The notes below the pieces were generated by a model. It ran no database searches. It had not been told where the DNA came from and saw only the letters and a program-made list of their open reading frames with translations. The translations under genes and the position numbers were made by a program. Source: Tenebrio molitor (taxonomy: Eukaryota; Arthropoda; Insecta; Coleoptera; Tenebrionidae). Taken from it: a stretch of 64,000 nt of DNA. Where the stretch lies: positions 5,084,001 through 5,148,000 of the forward strand of contig NC_091051.1 in the NCBI RefSeq assembly GCF_963966145.1. The letters are read 5' to 3'. Below, piece after piece: positions 11,207-23,684 of this stretch (positions are counted from its first letter, which is position 1; every line of letters begins with the position of its first letter).

Positions 11207-13300
11207 TTTTTTTTATTTACATATTTATTTATCCAATGACAATCGTTTCATATCTTTGTAAAATTAAATCAGCAAGAATCACTTTACTTTTTGTAACTCC
11301 AAAAAACGTACAACCATCTCATTTAACTTAATTTTATTTAGTTTATTTAATTCCGAAATGTTCCAACACATCCATCATTGTTGCTACTTATCAAATTCTT
11401 CTTGTCCATCTTAGAGAGCAAAGTAATTTTTCTATGTAATTTTTACAACAAAATGTATCAGCTCAGGAGTTTAAATTTTTCTTGTGTAAAAAAAACACGT
11501 ACATAAACACATTTCTATTTCAAGTTGTTTCTCAATTTTTGGCACTTTACTCTTTGCCAAAATAATTTTAATACAACTTAAATGACTCGAACTTACCTTT
11601 TTAGGCTATCCCGGCGCATCCACCATTTTCGCTTCCTCAAATTTCATTTTCGAAAAAAAATTTGATTTTTTTGAATTTCTTTTTTTTTAATTTTTATTTA
11701 TCCAATGATAATAACAAAGTATCGCTTCATGCCTTTGTAAAATTTTACTTTAAATCCAACAAGAATTACCTTGTTTTTTTTCTAATTACAAAAAACATAC
11801 AACCTCCAAATTATCAATTTTTCACAACAAAATCTATCAGCTTCGGGTTTAAATTTTTCTTACGTAAAAACAACAAATATATCAACACATTCCTATTTCA
11901 AGTTGTTTCTCAATTTTTGGTACTTTACTCTTGGCCAAAATAATTTTAATCCGACATTCAAGACATCAACCTTTTTACGCCATCCCGGCGCATCCACCAT
12001 TTTCGCTTCCTCAAATTTCATTTTTCAGAAATATCTTTAGAGATACAAACTTGCAGTTTTTCTTATTCAATTCATCGTAATAAAATCCGCAAAACACAAT
12101 TTTCAAATTTTAGTTCGCTCAAGTGACAACAGCAATATTGACATCTTTATTATAAGATTTCCCGGTGCATCCACCATTTTTCAATTGATAAAATATTTTT
12201 ATAAATACACCTTTTCATAAGTATAAGATCTATAAAACACAATCAAAAGATTTAGTCTAGTCTGAGAGCACAAAATTTGGATTTATTTAGTTTAAAAAAA
12301 TAAACTGATTTTTTTTAATTTCTTTTTTTTAATTTTTATTTATCCAATGATAATAACAAGTATGGTTTCATGGCTTTGTAAAATTTTACCTTAAATCCAA
12401 TAAGAATCACCTTGTATTTTTTTTCTAATTCCAAAAAACATTCAACCTCCAAATTATTTATTTTTCACAACAAAATCTATAAGCTCCGGGTTTAAATTTT
12501 TCTTACGTAAAAACAACAAATATATCAACACATTCCTATTTCAAGTTGTTTCTCAATTTTTGGTACTTTACTCTTTGCCAAAATAATTTTAATGAGACTT
12601 ATATGACACTCAAGACATGAACCTTGTTACACCATCCCGGCGCATCCACCATTTTCGCTTCTTCAAATTGAATTTTTAAGAAATATCTTTAGAGATAGAA
12701 ACTTGCGGTGTTTCTTATTCAATTCATCGCAATAAAATCCACAGCAGATTTTACTTCGCTCAAGTGACAACAGCAATATCGACGTGTTTATTTATAAAAT
12801 TTCCCGGCGCATCCACCATTTTTCAATTGATGAAATATTATTTTTATAAATACACCGAGAGCTTGCGATTTACTTTGTTCACTTCATCAACACAAAATCA
12901 ATAAATGGCAATGATATCTGGTGCTGTTTCCATTGTTTTTCCGCAGCAGCCTCTATAAAATAGAGGTTTTAGATTGATACCACACAGCAAATGATATAGC
13001 AATATAGACAGGTTCCAATTTGAGAGTTTCCACCATTTTGCAGTTTATTTATTATCGAGAAATTCAATAAAACTCCGTTTAAAGTTATTATCCAACAAGA
13101 AGGACAACGATATATCCAAACTTTTCCAATTTATTTTGTAAACTTCACTTTTCGTAAACGCCACTAGGGGGAAAAATCATTTCACTAATTCGGTATTCTG
13201 TAAAGACATAATTTTTATACCAGAGGAATTGACGTCTTTATTTCTAAACTGTCCCGGCGCATCCACCATTCTTAGAGAATAAATTTAAACATTAAAGAAG
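11207..13300 (+). repeat. Boxed satellite, block I
   Basis: Degenerate tandem units are AT-rich except for one conserved box, CCCGGCGCATCCACCATTTT. The box occurs at 11610, 11984, 12161 (GGTGC variant), 12636, 12803 and 13253, always on this strand. Between boxes, units share words such as TTTCTCAATTTTTGG, CAAAATCTAT, TTATCCAATGA and CACAACAAAATC. Segments 11,650-12,030 and 12,300-12,690 are near-duplicates. There is no coding potential on either strand beyond short ORFs. Confidence 0.85.
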
Positions 13301-13392
13301 TGGTAATTGTCAACCTTCGGAGGAATTTACATATGAAAATTTTTGACTATCGGAGCAATTTCCAAAAACTTCTGCCCAGTCTCCAAAATATC

Positions 13393-13717
13393 GGGCCTTC
13401 AAATAAATATATATTTAGAGTAGGCGTAGGCGACATTCTAATTCTCTTGACAGTGTAATGTAATTTTTGTAGGTAACCAATTATTCTCCGGAGTTACACA
13501 GGTTACATAGTAAGCTTTTTCCCAATATCATATTGTCATATTCCGTGGAGGGGGAATAGGGAGAATGCACTACAAAAATTAAAAATATTTTCTAACCTAA
13601 TTTTCATTATTTCGTTAAAATGTCAGACGTTTCTTGTGTCATTTTCTACGCTGGAAAAATGTTGCAAACAATTGAATTTCCATAGATTGCTCTAAATATA
13701 AATTTATTTGAAGGCCC
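13393..13717. mobile_element. TIR element with GGGCCTTCAAATAAAT ends
   Basis: The left end GGGCCTTCAAATAAATATAT is the inverted complement of the right end ATTTATTTGAAGGCCC. TTTAGAG/CTCTAAA extends the arms to about 26 bp. It is about 325 bp long with no ORF. A target duplication is not clear. Confidence 0.75.
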
Positions 13718-13719
13718 GT

Positions 13720-15090
13720 TATAATAGGTCTTAGCAACATTTTATTGAAATTGGAAGTTATTTCACACGTGAGGTATTGTGGTATAAGTTGTTATAAATC
13801 GTGAAACTTTTCCAAGGAGATTTCGATTAAGAAATCTGAAATAAGAGTCCGAATGCGAATTTTCTTGTGTAAATCCTTGCGGGGCAGTGCGAAGTTTTCC
13901 GCCAAATTTCGGACATAATAGAATCTGATAAATCAATAGCAATGGCGCACCTTAAACATAAAGTAACCGATTTAAAAAGTTTTTATTGCGCGTATAAATC
14001 AAGATTCGGTTGTCATCCGAGAAAAGGGGACAGATGCAGCGGAGCAAGAATCGATCTCATCCCGACCTTTTTATTTCCTATATTGAATTATTGTCGTCCA
14101 TCAGGCGAACCTTCTTCCTGATCGATACTGCAATTATGTTAAAGCCGAGCGAAGAATTCAAATTACTAAAGTTCAGGCTACAGATAATCCGTTTAAAACG
14201 GGGAATGCGGATATGAAATTTTTGATTTTAATGGAGGAATTTGCAAATCGTCAAAACCCCGGCAAAACGTGTGTTCCCGGTTTGTTTCATTAATCGAGAT
14301 CCGCTTCGTTACCTGCCGGGGATGCCGCTGCACGCACGGCCTCCAGGAAACCGCCGCCGCGGAGGACACAGATTGCAGATCCGCGTAATTAATAATGTTG
14401 CAAATGCGCACAGACATGGAGGGTTTTTATCCGCCGCGAACAGATGCGGCCATTGTCATATTTAATTAAACACTACTCTCTATTGTTGCGCACACAGATT
14501 ATTGTTTTATTTTCGGCAAAAACTCCACCACATTCATATCTATCGCTGATTTATCAAATCCGCAGGATTCGATCATTTTTACCTCCGCCCCGCCGGTATA
14601 ATCTGTCCTCGCGTTCGGATTCTATTGTCGCCCCATCGAATAAAAAAAATCGCGGGGATAAAACTTTTTGCGACTTAACTCGGGGAAACAATGGAGATTC
14701 GACCTAATTTAGGAAAATTGGAGAAACAGAATCGTTCCGAGCTTGGAGATTTTTTATATTTAATGTGCGTCGAGACGCGCCGCAGCCGCATCCCGCTTGA
14801 TCCTTGCATAAATTCTTGTAGAAAACCGCCACCGAATTACCTTATACATTTTCATTATGGAAAATATTTTATGAATAAAATGTGGAAAAGCGTGAAACGA
14901 ATAATAATGGCGTTGCTTCGATGCGGCCACCGATTTGTATATGCGAGCGTGCACATGCAACTGTGTTTATTTTAATAACGGAGGAATGCTCTTCAATCGG
15001 ACAATCTGCATAAATCCATAAAGAATTTGCAATTTGCTGATCGACCGCGAAGTTTTCTTGATGCGGTTCTAGTCTGTTCCAGATTTTCTC
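13720..15090. other. Single-copy island, no gene supported
   Basis: This is mixed-composition sequence between satellite blocks, with GC-rich patches near 14,260-14,400 and 14,560-14,660. Short ORFs on both strands lack splice-compatible continuation or a recognisable domain. It may be non-coding regulatory or intronic DNA (inference). Confidence 0.4.
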
Positions 15091-15095
15091 TATTT

Positions 15096-15390
15096 TGCCA
15101 CCGAGTACTGTGGCCAAGCGCCTACCGCGCCACTTTACATTCGGGAGGTCCCGGGTTCTAACCCCGGTACTGCCGTACCAGAAGTGGGTTTTTTTCAAAG
15201 GTTTCCCCACACCATCACATCGTGGTATGATCACAGATAAGGCGATTGCTGGGTCAGTATCAACCTCTGCAGTACCACCTACCACCGTACCCATCCACAC
15301 CGTACCCATCCCGAATCTTCCCGTCAATGTGGCTGAAAAGGCTCTGGAAAGCCTCACCTTCGGGGGAGAATGAAAGATGTATCTTTCCTT
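15096..15390 (+). mobile_element. tRNA-derived SINE
   Basis: A pol III A-box-like word TGGCCAAGCGCC lies at 15,111 and a B-box GGTTCTAACCC at 15,154. They are spaced as in a tRNA head and set within GGGAGGTCCCGGG...CCCCGG. A unique body follows with CCACCGTACCCATCC direct repeats, ending near GGGGGAGAATGAAAGATG. The right boundary is approximate. The minus-strand ORF over it is a by-product. Confidence 0.65.
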
Positions 15391-15499
15391 CTATTTTGCC
15401 CTGATTGTCCAAGATTTCTGACAAAATGTGTAATATTGACGAGTTGCTCTGAAATATTTGCATAATTTTCGAAAATCTATTCAAAGAATTCTTCTCTTC

Positions 15500-17000
15500 G
15501 ACTGAACGACCTTCTTACTTGCGCCATTTGTGATTTTAACATCACATCTGACAGCATGGACACGCCCACAACGAACGTATTTTAATAGGAATAATTTCAT
15601 TATTAAATATTTCGTGTAATTGATAAATAAATCGTGACCTATGGACTTTTTACTAAGTTTCAACGATAATGTGATACCGACTCTCTTTAAAAATATCCTG
15701 GCGCTTCCACCATTTTTGCCATTTGCAGATTTCCATGTTTGACTAATTAAAACAAAATCTCCAAGGCACAAAAGTTTCTGTGTATAATTTTATAGTAAAA
15801 AAATATCTAGGATTTTCCAGTTGAAACATCCCCGTCTGTGTACTTTTTATACGAATTAACAAATATTTTTAATTCAAAGAGGAACTTACAGCTCTCTGGA
15901 TTTTACTATCATAACAAAATAACTAAAATGCAAGTTTTAGATTTATTCTAGCTGAAGAATTTTTCGTAAAATATCCTGGAGCATTCATCCTTTATTCAAA
16001 TGTTTAAATATGATTCTCATAATTTCTGCTTTTATTCCAGTACACAAAAGTCTAGAAAACTTCAAATTCAAACTCAGAACGCTATTCCGGCGCATCCACC
16101 ATTTAAGTCCAGCTGCAAAGAAATATATTTTGATCATTCAAATCAGAGAAAATTTTGCGGATTTCTTTACTATTTCCTTCACAACTAGATCAACAAGATA
16201 TGATGATTTGTGAATTTTATCTATTTCTAGAGACATGAAATGGGTGCACAAATTTTAATCACGAGCTACTGGCTTCATGTAGAACACGGAAAAAATATTT
16301 AAAAAATTCTATGTCAAAAAATAAAATTTTAAATTTTTTTTAAATTGCTGTTAGTTTTTTACGTTGTCCTACAACCTCGTAGGTAAAATTTCGGCACATT
16401 TTAAAAATACACCCTGTATATCTTGTTTTATAAAATGTACGCTAATGCGAAGTAACCTATAGGAAATATGCTTTGAAACAAGGAAACCGCATTGGTGTAC
16501 GTTTTATAAAATATGATATACAGGGTGTATTTTTAAAATGTGCCGAAATTTTACCTACGAGGTTGTTTGACAACGTAGAAGACTAAAAGCAATTGAAAAA
16601 AATTGTAGCCAGTAGCTCGTGGTTAAAATTTGTGCACGCATTTCAAAAACACCCTGTATTTACGCCTATTTACGCCTAAATTGTTTTTAATTAAAAGTGG
16701 AAGTTTTTTTTATTACAACACCATCTCTAACACACATTTTCAAATCTCTACCCCGTTCTAGAGAAAGCAAACATAATGGTATCGTCTTAAAATAAATATT
16801 GTAAATATTCTGACGCATCCACCATTTTTGTAATTTGTCCAAAAAAAATTATAATTAAGATCAGAAAGTTTCAGTTTTGTTCGTGTTCACAACAAACTTT
16901 GTAAAATACAAGTTTTGAATTTAATCAAGCTAGATACAAGAGAGATATTGATTTTTTTTCATATCCCGCCACATCCATTAAAATTTCAAATTATAATTTC
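15500..17000 (+). repeat. Boxed satellite, block II
   Basis: Degenerate units carry box copies at 15697 (CCTGGCGCTTCCACCATTTT), 16087 (CCGGCGCATCCACCATTT) and 16810 (CTGACGCATCCACCATTTTT). Weaker relatives lie near 15,966 and 16,963. A fold-back element interrupts the block at 16,236-16,659. Confidence 0.75.
16236..16659. mobile_element. Fold-back element, copy 2
   Basis: It is the same family as 8,467-8,970: both arms carry CACGAGCTACTGGCTT or its complement, and the inner CACCCTGTATATC/GATATACAGGGTG pair is present. The left terminal TACAGGGTGTTTTT is missing, so this copy is truncated on the left. It is inserted in satellite DNA. Confidence 0.8.
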
Positions 17001-17039
17001 TGTAATTTTGAAATTTAATTCAACCCTGGAGGTAACGCA

Positions 17040-17936
17040 GATATGTTTAAATAGTTTTTTTTAAATAGCGAAATAAAAACAGCAACGAAAGACCAAAAGA
17101 AAAAATCATTTGTAAACTGGTTTGCTCTCCACAACCCGTCCAATTTATCGCTGTCGAGCAAAAATTAAGCGACGCACCTTGTGGCAAAGAATCTGCAACC
17201 GATTTTTCTTTAGATGATTTTAATGCGGAAAAGATGCGCCCCGCATAAATCCATACCGATCCTGCAGGTTTGGGATTAGTTGCGAGACCGGATTTTTCCG
17301 GCACCCTTCCGGTATCGTTAGTATTAAAAGGAGTCTCACCTGGGATGTAAATCCGGACAAGTGGTGTTCCTCGCAGTTTATATGCAAATAAAGACGAAGT
17401 TTACGGACGGCATTAGGGTCCCCGAAATCAAAGTTATTTAAATATTTATACAAATAGGCTTGTAGCTAGTGTGCGAAGCTGCGGTCGGTGCAAATAGCAA
17501 ATTCTTGATGCAAAGCCGGACCGGAGTTACAATCAATTAAATATAACGTAGCCGGAGTCAACTTTGATTCGTCGCGCTTAAAAGGGTTGTTTTATCTTGT
17601 GTGCAATACATTAGGCAGACCGCAAAGTTGCGTAAGCGTAACTAGACGACACCAGCAATAACTAGGATTTTTGAGAGGGCCACCTCGGGGGAAATTATAT
17701 ACAATGCGGCCGAAATTTAATCCCTCCTCGCATTAGGGCCGCCATAAAGGCGAGCAATACCCAGATTTAGGTAAATAGTTAATTTTACAAAGGCGCTATC
17801 AAGGTCTGCCGCTGGAAGCACTATATAGTTTCTCCTGGTCCTCGGGCCATTGATGCACTCCAGATAGACGTCATTGTTAACTGCGATTACCCCTGGGCTT
17901 CAATTGTTGATGCCCGCATTGTTACTGAAATAAGAT
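17040..17936. other. Single-copy island, no gene supported
   Basis: This is non-satellite sequence, moderately GC-rich, with no long ORF or exon-like stretch that I can join to a neighbour. It ends at the first copy of the duplicated boundary element. Confidence 0.4.
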
Positions 17937-18070
17937 CTCAGACTGGTACTCGAGAATGACTCACAAAAGGTCGACGAGTCCTGGAATCGGGATCCGTCCG
18001 TTCAAAAACTTTCAACGATTCATTGTTTATTGCGCGATGCTCACAAGACGGAATAATCGAACACTCGACC
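17937..18070 (+). repeat. Boundary element copy 1
   Basis: It contains GAATGACTCACAAAAGGTCG, GAGTCCTGGAATCGGGATCC, AAAAACTTTCAACGATT and GCGATGCTCACAAGACG. Further copies are at 18,755, 19,700 and 21,785. It marks the left border of satellite block III. Confidence 0.8.
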
Positions 18071-20351
18071 CGAAAAAAAATTTTTAAACTTATTTGTCAC
18101 CAGTAATATCAAATTTAACAATCTGTTTCTTTCCGGAAGACTCCAAATACAGCGTTTCCATTTTTTTCCTCCCAGACGTTGGCTTTATACATTTTTTCAT
18201 CGTGAGATCAAACGTTTTTTATCTACTTTTTTTCAATGCGATCAAACCTGCAAACCACAGCTTTTACTTTGTATCTAACCTCAAAAGCAATAAATTTGTC
18301 GCTGTTTCCCTTTCTTAAAAATTCTGACGCGTGAAACATGTTCCTCAACTGATATATTTATCGGCGGTTTTTTTTGAGAAGGATACATATTTATTTACAT
18401 TATTTTTTTTTATTTTACGGTAACAAAATCTAAAAGAGAGAGTTTTTTTATTTATCTAACTCAAGAAGTCACGCAGACATTGACCAATTAATATTTATTT
18501 TTTCATTATTTTCTGGGAATTTTAATTTGATTCGCGACTTCCAATTAAATACAATTGTCGAAATTTTTCACACTTATCTAGGTATTGGTAAGGTACATTT
18601 AATAATTTTTTGATAATTTTTCACTTACAAACAAAGCCAAAAAAAATTTAAAAAAAGGAGATCTAAACCAAAAAGTCAAATTCCGATTTTTATACCGATT
18701 TCAAAACGATCGGCTACTAGTGAATGATCCTTTTGTTGGCAAATTATACCATTTTGCCAAACAAATTGTCCTGGTAATGGAGAATGACTCACAAAAGACC
18801 GAAGAGTCCTGGAATCAGGATCCCTCCTTTGAAAAACTTTCAACGATTAATTGTCCATTTCGCGATGCTCACAAGACGTAATGACCAAACACGCTAATCG
18901 AATTTTTTTTTAAATTTATTTAGCACCGGCAATCTGGAATTCAGCAATTTGTTTCTTTCTGGACGAGTCCCAAGAAAGTATTTAATTTTTTTTCTTACTG
19001 ATATTGGCTTTTTATTATTACCGTTCTTTTCTTTATTTTTTCATCGTGAGATCAAAGGTTTTTTTACCTTCATATCTAACTCTTTTTTCGATACGGCGAA
19101 ACCTGCAAAACACAGTTCTTATATTTTATCAATCTCAGAAGCAATAAATTTGTTGCTGTTTCCCTTTCTTAAAAATTCTGACGCCTGAAACATGTTCCTT
19201 AACTGATATATTTATCGGTTTTTTTTTATATGGATATTTACATTAATTTTTTTACTTTACGGTAACAAAATCTAAAAGAGAGAGTTTTTTTATTTATCTA
19301 ACTCAAGAAGTCACACAGACATCGATCAATTAATATTTATTTTTTCATGGGGGATTCACCATTTCTGGGAATTTTAATTAGATTCGCGACTTCCAATTAA
19401 ATAAAATTGTCGAAATTTTTCACACTTACCTGGGTATTGGTAAGGTACATTTCATAATTTTTTGGTAATTTTTCACTTACAAACAAAGTCAAAAAAATAA
19501 AAAGTAAATTTAAACCAAAAAGTCAAATTCTGATTTTTATACTGACCTAAACAGATTCACTTCCTTTGATTATTTATGAAATCAGCAGAAAAAAACACCA
19601 ATTACATTTTGAATTCATTTTATGGCAACGTTGTAAATAAGAGGCTTCGAAACGGTCGGCTACTAGTGAATGATCCTTTTGTTGGCAAATTATACCATTT
19701 TGCCAAACAAATTGTCCTGGTAGTAGAGAATGACTCACAAAAACCGAAGAGTCCTGGAATCAGGATCCCTCCTTTGAAAAACTTTCAACGATTAATTTGT
19801 CCCTTTCGCGATGCTCACAAGACGTGAAGAGTGATGACCGAACACGCTAATCGAAAAAAAAAATTTTTTTACATTTTTTAGCACCGGCAATCTCGAATTC
19901 AGCAATGTGTTTCTTTCTGGACGAGTCCCGAGAAAGTATTTAATTTTTTTTCTCAGTGATATTGGCTTTTTATTATTTCCGTTCTTTTCTTTATGTTTTC
20001 ATCGTGAGATCAAAGGTTTTTTACCTTCATATCTAACACTTTTTTCGATACGGCGAAATCTGCAAAGCACAGTTTTTACATTTTATCAACCTCAGAAGCA
20101 ATAAATTTCTTGCTGTTTTTCTTTCTTAAATATTCTGACGCCTACATCATTTTCTCCAACGCATATATCGACAATTTTCTTCGAGGTATTTGCGTTTATT
20201 TATTCACTTTGCGGTAGCACAGTCTGCAAGACAAAGTTTCTTTATTTAACTAACCCAAAAACAACAACACCAGTAACATTAATTTTGTTATTTTGAGACA
20301 GTCATTTACATTTTTTTTTTCACTTAGCCGTAGCAAAATCTACAAGACGTA

Positions 20352-20505
20352 GGCCCTGTTTCTGGAAACATTTTATTTGGCCAGTTAGTTAACTCGCCGA
20401 ATAATACAAAAATCATGTAATGTGATTGGTCACTTTCTAGCGTTTCTATAGCAACGCTTGATTTAACCGGCCGTTAAGTCATCGGACCGTTCCAGAAACC
20501 GGGCC
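20352..20505. mobile_element. Short TIR element with GGCCCTGTTTCTGGAA ends
   Basis: The left end GGCCCTGTTTCTGGAAAC pairs with the right end GTTCCAGAAACCGGGCC. The copy is about 154 bp with no ORF and is inserted in satellite. Confidence 0.75.
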
Positions 20506-20775
20506 AGAGTCTTTTTATTTAACTAATCCAAAAAGTGACAGAGACAAGACCAATTAATATTTATTTTTTATTTTTCACTTTAGTATTTATAATTGCATGA
20601 TAACTCCTAGGATACGAAATACGTAAACTTGTCCATAACAACCGGGGAATAAAACAGGGCGTAATAAGAATAAGCGGGCGTAATGAATTCATAACGCCCT
20701 CATCAATTCATAATTGCAAAGATGCCAAATTTATTTATTTTTTAAAGAACACGTATAGTGAAAAATAAAATCTTG

Positions 20776-20899
20776 TATGCACCACGGCGTCACCGAATGA
20801 TTACGCCCATCGAACGATATCCATCTCTCGGGCTAAAGCCCTCGAGCTGGATTCATCGTTCTCCGGGCGTAATCATCGTTGTAACGCCCTTGGTGCATA
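20776..20899. mobile_element. Hairpin element with TATGCACCA ends
   Basis: TATGCACCACGGCGT at the left pairs with ACGCCCTTGGTGCATA at the right. An inner pair is GATTACGCCC/GGGCGTAATC, and the centre is CTCGGGCTAAAGCCCTCGAG, itself a perfect small stem. The near-palindrome could fold as a long imperfect hairpin. Confidence 0.65.
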
Positions 20900-21018
20900 A
20901 ATAGCTATTCCAGACGCATCCACCAATTCGGCGAATTTTAATTTTTTTTAAATTAATTTTTGAGATAGAAAACATCGGTTTTCAATCTTTTTTTCTATTA
21001 ACGCGAAACACGTAAAAT

Positions 21019-21196
21019 ATATACAGGGTATTTCACGAGTGATAATGAGTCCGGTGGAATAGAAAATGCAGCCCACAATAAATCAGGAGGGAAAGCCGGA
21101 TATTTATCGCCAGGTCCAGGTTTACGTTCCAATGTATTATGGGTTGCATGTTCTCTTCCGATGGGCTCAGTATCACTCGTAAAATACCCTGTATAT
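21019..21196. mobile_element. TIR element family TATACAGGGTATTTCACGAG, copy 1
   Basis: The inverted ends are TATACAGGGTATTTCACGAG and CTCGTAAAATACCCTGTATA. The arms also share GTGATAATGAG and AATGCAGCCCACAATA or its complement. Related copies lie at 23,506-23,684 and about 59,767-59,930. Confidence 0.85.
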
Positions 21197-21784
21197 TGTT
21201 TATAAAAAATCTCTATAAAAATCTACAGAAAATTTTTAAATTTCGTTTTGCAACGTTAAAAATCAAAAAGCATTGGAAATTACCTGTAACGTTTTCATTT
21301 ATAAAAAATCTACACGACAAGGTTTTTTTTAAATTTAATTAACCCAAAAATCAACAGAAACTTATTGGACTAATTTATTTATATTTTTCCTGGCGCATTC
21401 ACCATTTCTTCTAGATGTAATTAAAAAAATGTAACACAATTTTTGAGATAGAAAATTTCCATTGTCTTTTTTCTCTCAATTAACACGAAATGCAAAAATG
21501 TAGTTTTCAGATTTTACACAACACCAGTCATATAGAATGTATCGATCTATTTCCTTTTGTAAGATCCCGACAAATCCACCGCTTCTTCCATTCATAAATT
21601 GGTTATTTTCATTGGCAACGTCCGAAAAATGGGTTGACGGTTTCTTTTATTCAATTTGTCACAATAAAGTGCACAAAACACAATTCTTTCTTGTATCCGC
21701 TTTTTAGGTGATACTTTAAAAAAAGATTTCCACCTCGTTTTAATTCATTTTAAGTGCCATAAAAATCCACTGCGAAATTACTTA

Positions 21785-21920
21785 AAACAAATTGTCCTGG
21801 TCCTCGACCCGACTCACAAAAGGTCGCCGAGTCCTGGAACGAGAATCGTCCTTTGAAAAACTTTCACCGATTAATTGTTTATTTCCCGAGCCGTAATAAC
21901 CGAACACTCGACTCGAAAAT
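21785..21920 (+). repeat. Boundary element copy 4
   Basis: It contains GACTCACAAAAGGTCGCCGA, GAGTCCTGGAACGAGAATCG, GAAAAACTTTCACCGATTAA and CCGTAATAACCGAACACTCG. It is followed by single-copy sequence, so copies 1 and 4 border satellite block III. Confidence 0.8.
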
Positions 21921-22620
21921 CCGCAATAAAACACGCCTCATTTTTATTGGAGCTAATTAAAGCCGTCCCATGCAAATCCGCCGTCTCCAGCTTCCTAATA
22001 AAAATTTTATAACTCGGAATGATTCGCGAATTAGTCGAAATGAAAGTTTTTGCTCGTGTTAGAGCAGCTGCGATATTAATTTCGGCCGCTTACGCTCCTG
22101 AAAGACGCATCATCGATCCCATTACCAGAGCGTAATTGCCTTCATTACCAGAATTCAGTCTTATTTCGGGTTTGTTGTTGATGTTCCTCCGGGATCCGGC
22201 TCACACGCGAGCACTCCAGATGCAATTTGGAATTATATTGTGACGTCTTAACTGTGAGCTGCTGCAACATAATTGCCGGATTACGGTGGATTGCTCGATA
22301 ATTATTCATCGAGGGGATTGTGCAGAGTCAAAGGGATGGAGTGGCGACAGACGGCTCGGTAATGCGCTGTGGTACCCGTCGGAGCAATCGCGTGCTCGGC
22401 ACAGGCAAAGTTTGCAAATGTCTGATACGATGCTGTTTTTCACACATTACAGACGGATTCACTCGATAACTGCTCCACTCGGACAACTTCAATCTTACTG
22501 GAGCGCCTTTTGAGTCCAATTGTCCCTTTTAGCAACTCATACTGTGATCCAGCCGGAACAAGTACACAAGGAAGCGGCACTAAAAGCTTCTCTTTCTTTT
22601 TTGCTTACTGAACTACGTTC
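21921..22620. other. Single-copy island, no gene supported
   Basis: This is GC-richer sequence with no convincing exon. Overlapping short ORFs on both strands at 22,286-22,519 have no recognisable domain. Confidence 0.4.
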
Positions 22621-22851
22621 TCGACAATCTTACAATCTCATCAAATTTAGTTTTAATTTTTCCCTGGCGCATCCACCATTTTCGCAATTAATTATATTTT
22701 TAAATTTAATATTGGAGGTAGAGAGTTCTGGCTTCCTTTTAATATTTAATTAAATTTGGCGCATCCACCATTTTCTATTTACTTTATTCAATTCGATATT
22801 GAATTTTATTTATCTATCATGAAGCAATAGAAATCTCGACAAATTATTTTT

Positions 22852-23080
22852 GAAGTGAAAACTTCTTTAGACGGACCACATAGGTACATTTTATTCCCGA
22901 ACAGTGAATTAGTTTCATGCGACACGCTAAAATCGTTCGCAACACGTTAATAAAATCGCAATACGCAACACGCCTTGCTCCTGATTCCTCCATAATAATA
23001 TAATTTATAGAAAACATATTACTTAAAATCATAGGCGTCATAGAAGTTTTCACTTCTGTCGTGAGGTCTTAAGCACACAC
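22852..23080. mobile_element. Short TIR element, family GAAGTGAAAACTTC, copy 2
   Basis: The left end GAAGTGAAAACTTCTTTAGA and the right end AGAAGTTTTCACTTCTGTCG form an inverted pair. GTGAGGTCTTAAGCACACAC follows the right end. It is inserted between two satellite boxes and has no ORF of note. Confidence 0.75.
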
Positions 23081-23505
23081 TTTTTGTTTCTCCCGGCACA
23101 TCCACCATTTTTCTAATTTTCAAATTCGTCCTTTTTTCTTTCCTTTTTGAAATAGAAATTTGTGGTTTCTTTTATCATCGCAACAAAATCTACAAAACAC
23201 TATTCTTTCATTTATCTAACAAAAGAGATAGCGACTAATTAATGTTTTAATTTCCTCCGACGGCAACGCAACCACTATTTACGTTTTTTATTTTCTTAAA
23301 TTAATATTAGAGATACAAAAGAAGTTTCTCATTTCTTTTTATTGCTAGAAGATCTGAAAAATACATCAGCACAAGACAGAACACGACCAATTAATATTTA
23401 TTTTTTCCAGGCGCATCCACCAATTCCGCGAATTTAAATTTTTTTAAAATTAATTTTTGAGATAGAAAACATTTTTTTTTCTATTAACGCGAAACACGTA
23501 AAATG

Positions 23506-23684
23506 TATACAGGGTACTTCACGAGTGATAATGAGCCCGGCGGAATTGAAAATGCAACCCACAATACATCAGGAGGAAAAGCCGGATTTTATCGCCTCCA
23601 TGTCCAGGTTTACGTTCCAATGTATTGTGGGTTGCATTTTCTATTCCGCCGGGCTCATTATCACTCGTAAAATACCCTGTATAT
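23506..23684. mobile_element. TIR element family TATACAGGGTATTTCACGAG, copy 2
   Basis: The ends are TATACAGGGTACTTCACGAG and CTCGTAAAATACCCTGTATA. It sits in the same satellite context as copy 1 at 21,019 (preceded by GCGAAACACGTAAAAT, followed by CATAAAAAATCTCT), which shows that the two regions were duplicated together. Confidence 0.85.

Larger units (their letters stand above)
18071..21780 (+). repeat. Satellite block III (higher-order units, mostly without the box)
   Basis: Units of about 0.85-0.96 kb repeat at 18,090, 18,935 and 19,900. Each carries TCTGTTTCTTTC or GTGTTTCTTTCTGG, TTTCATCGTGAGATCAAA, CTGCAAA.CACAG and AAATTTGTCGCTGTT-type words. Boundary-element copies lie at 18,755-18,895 and 19,700-19,850. 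A related partial copy lies at 30,470-30,640. The 20-bp box reappears only at the right end (20910, 21386). Small TIR elements are embedded at 20,352, 20,776 and 21,019. Confidence 0.75.

Noticed and set aside
15154..15164. Functional tRNA gene
   Set aside because: Only the internal promoter boxes are tRNA-like; no clover-leaf with an anticodon stem can be closed, and a SINE body follows.
15095..15373. 92-codon plus-strand ORF and overlapping 162-codon minus-strand ORF
   Set aside because: Both lie over a tRNA-derived SINE with A and B boxes; the frames are by-products of its composition.
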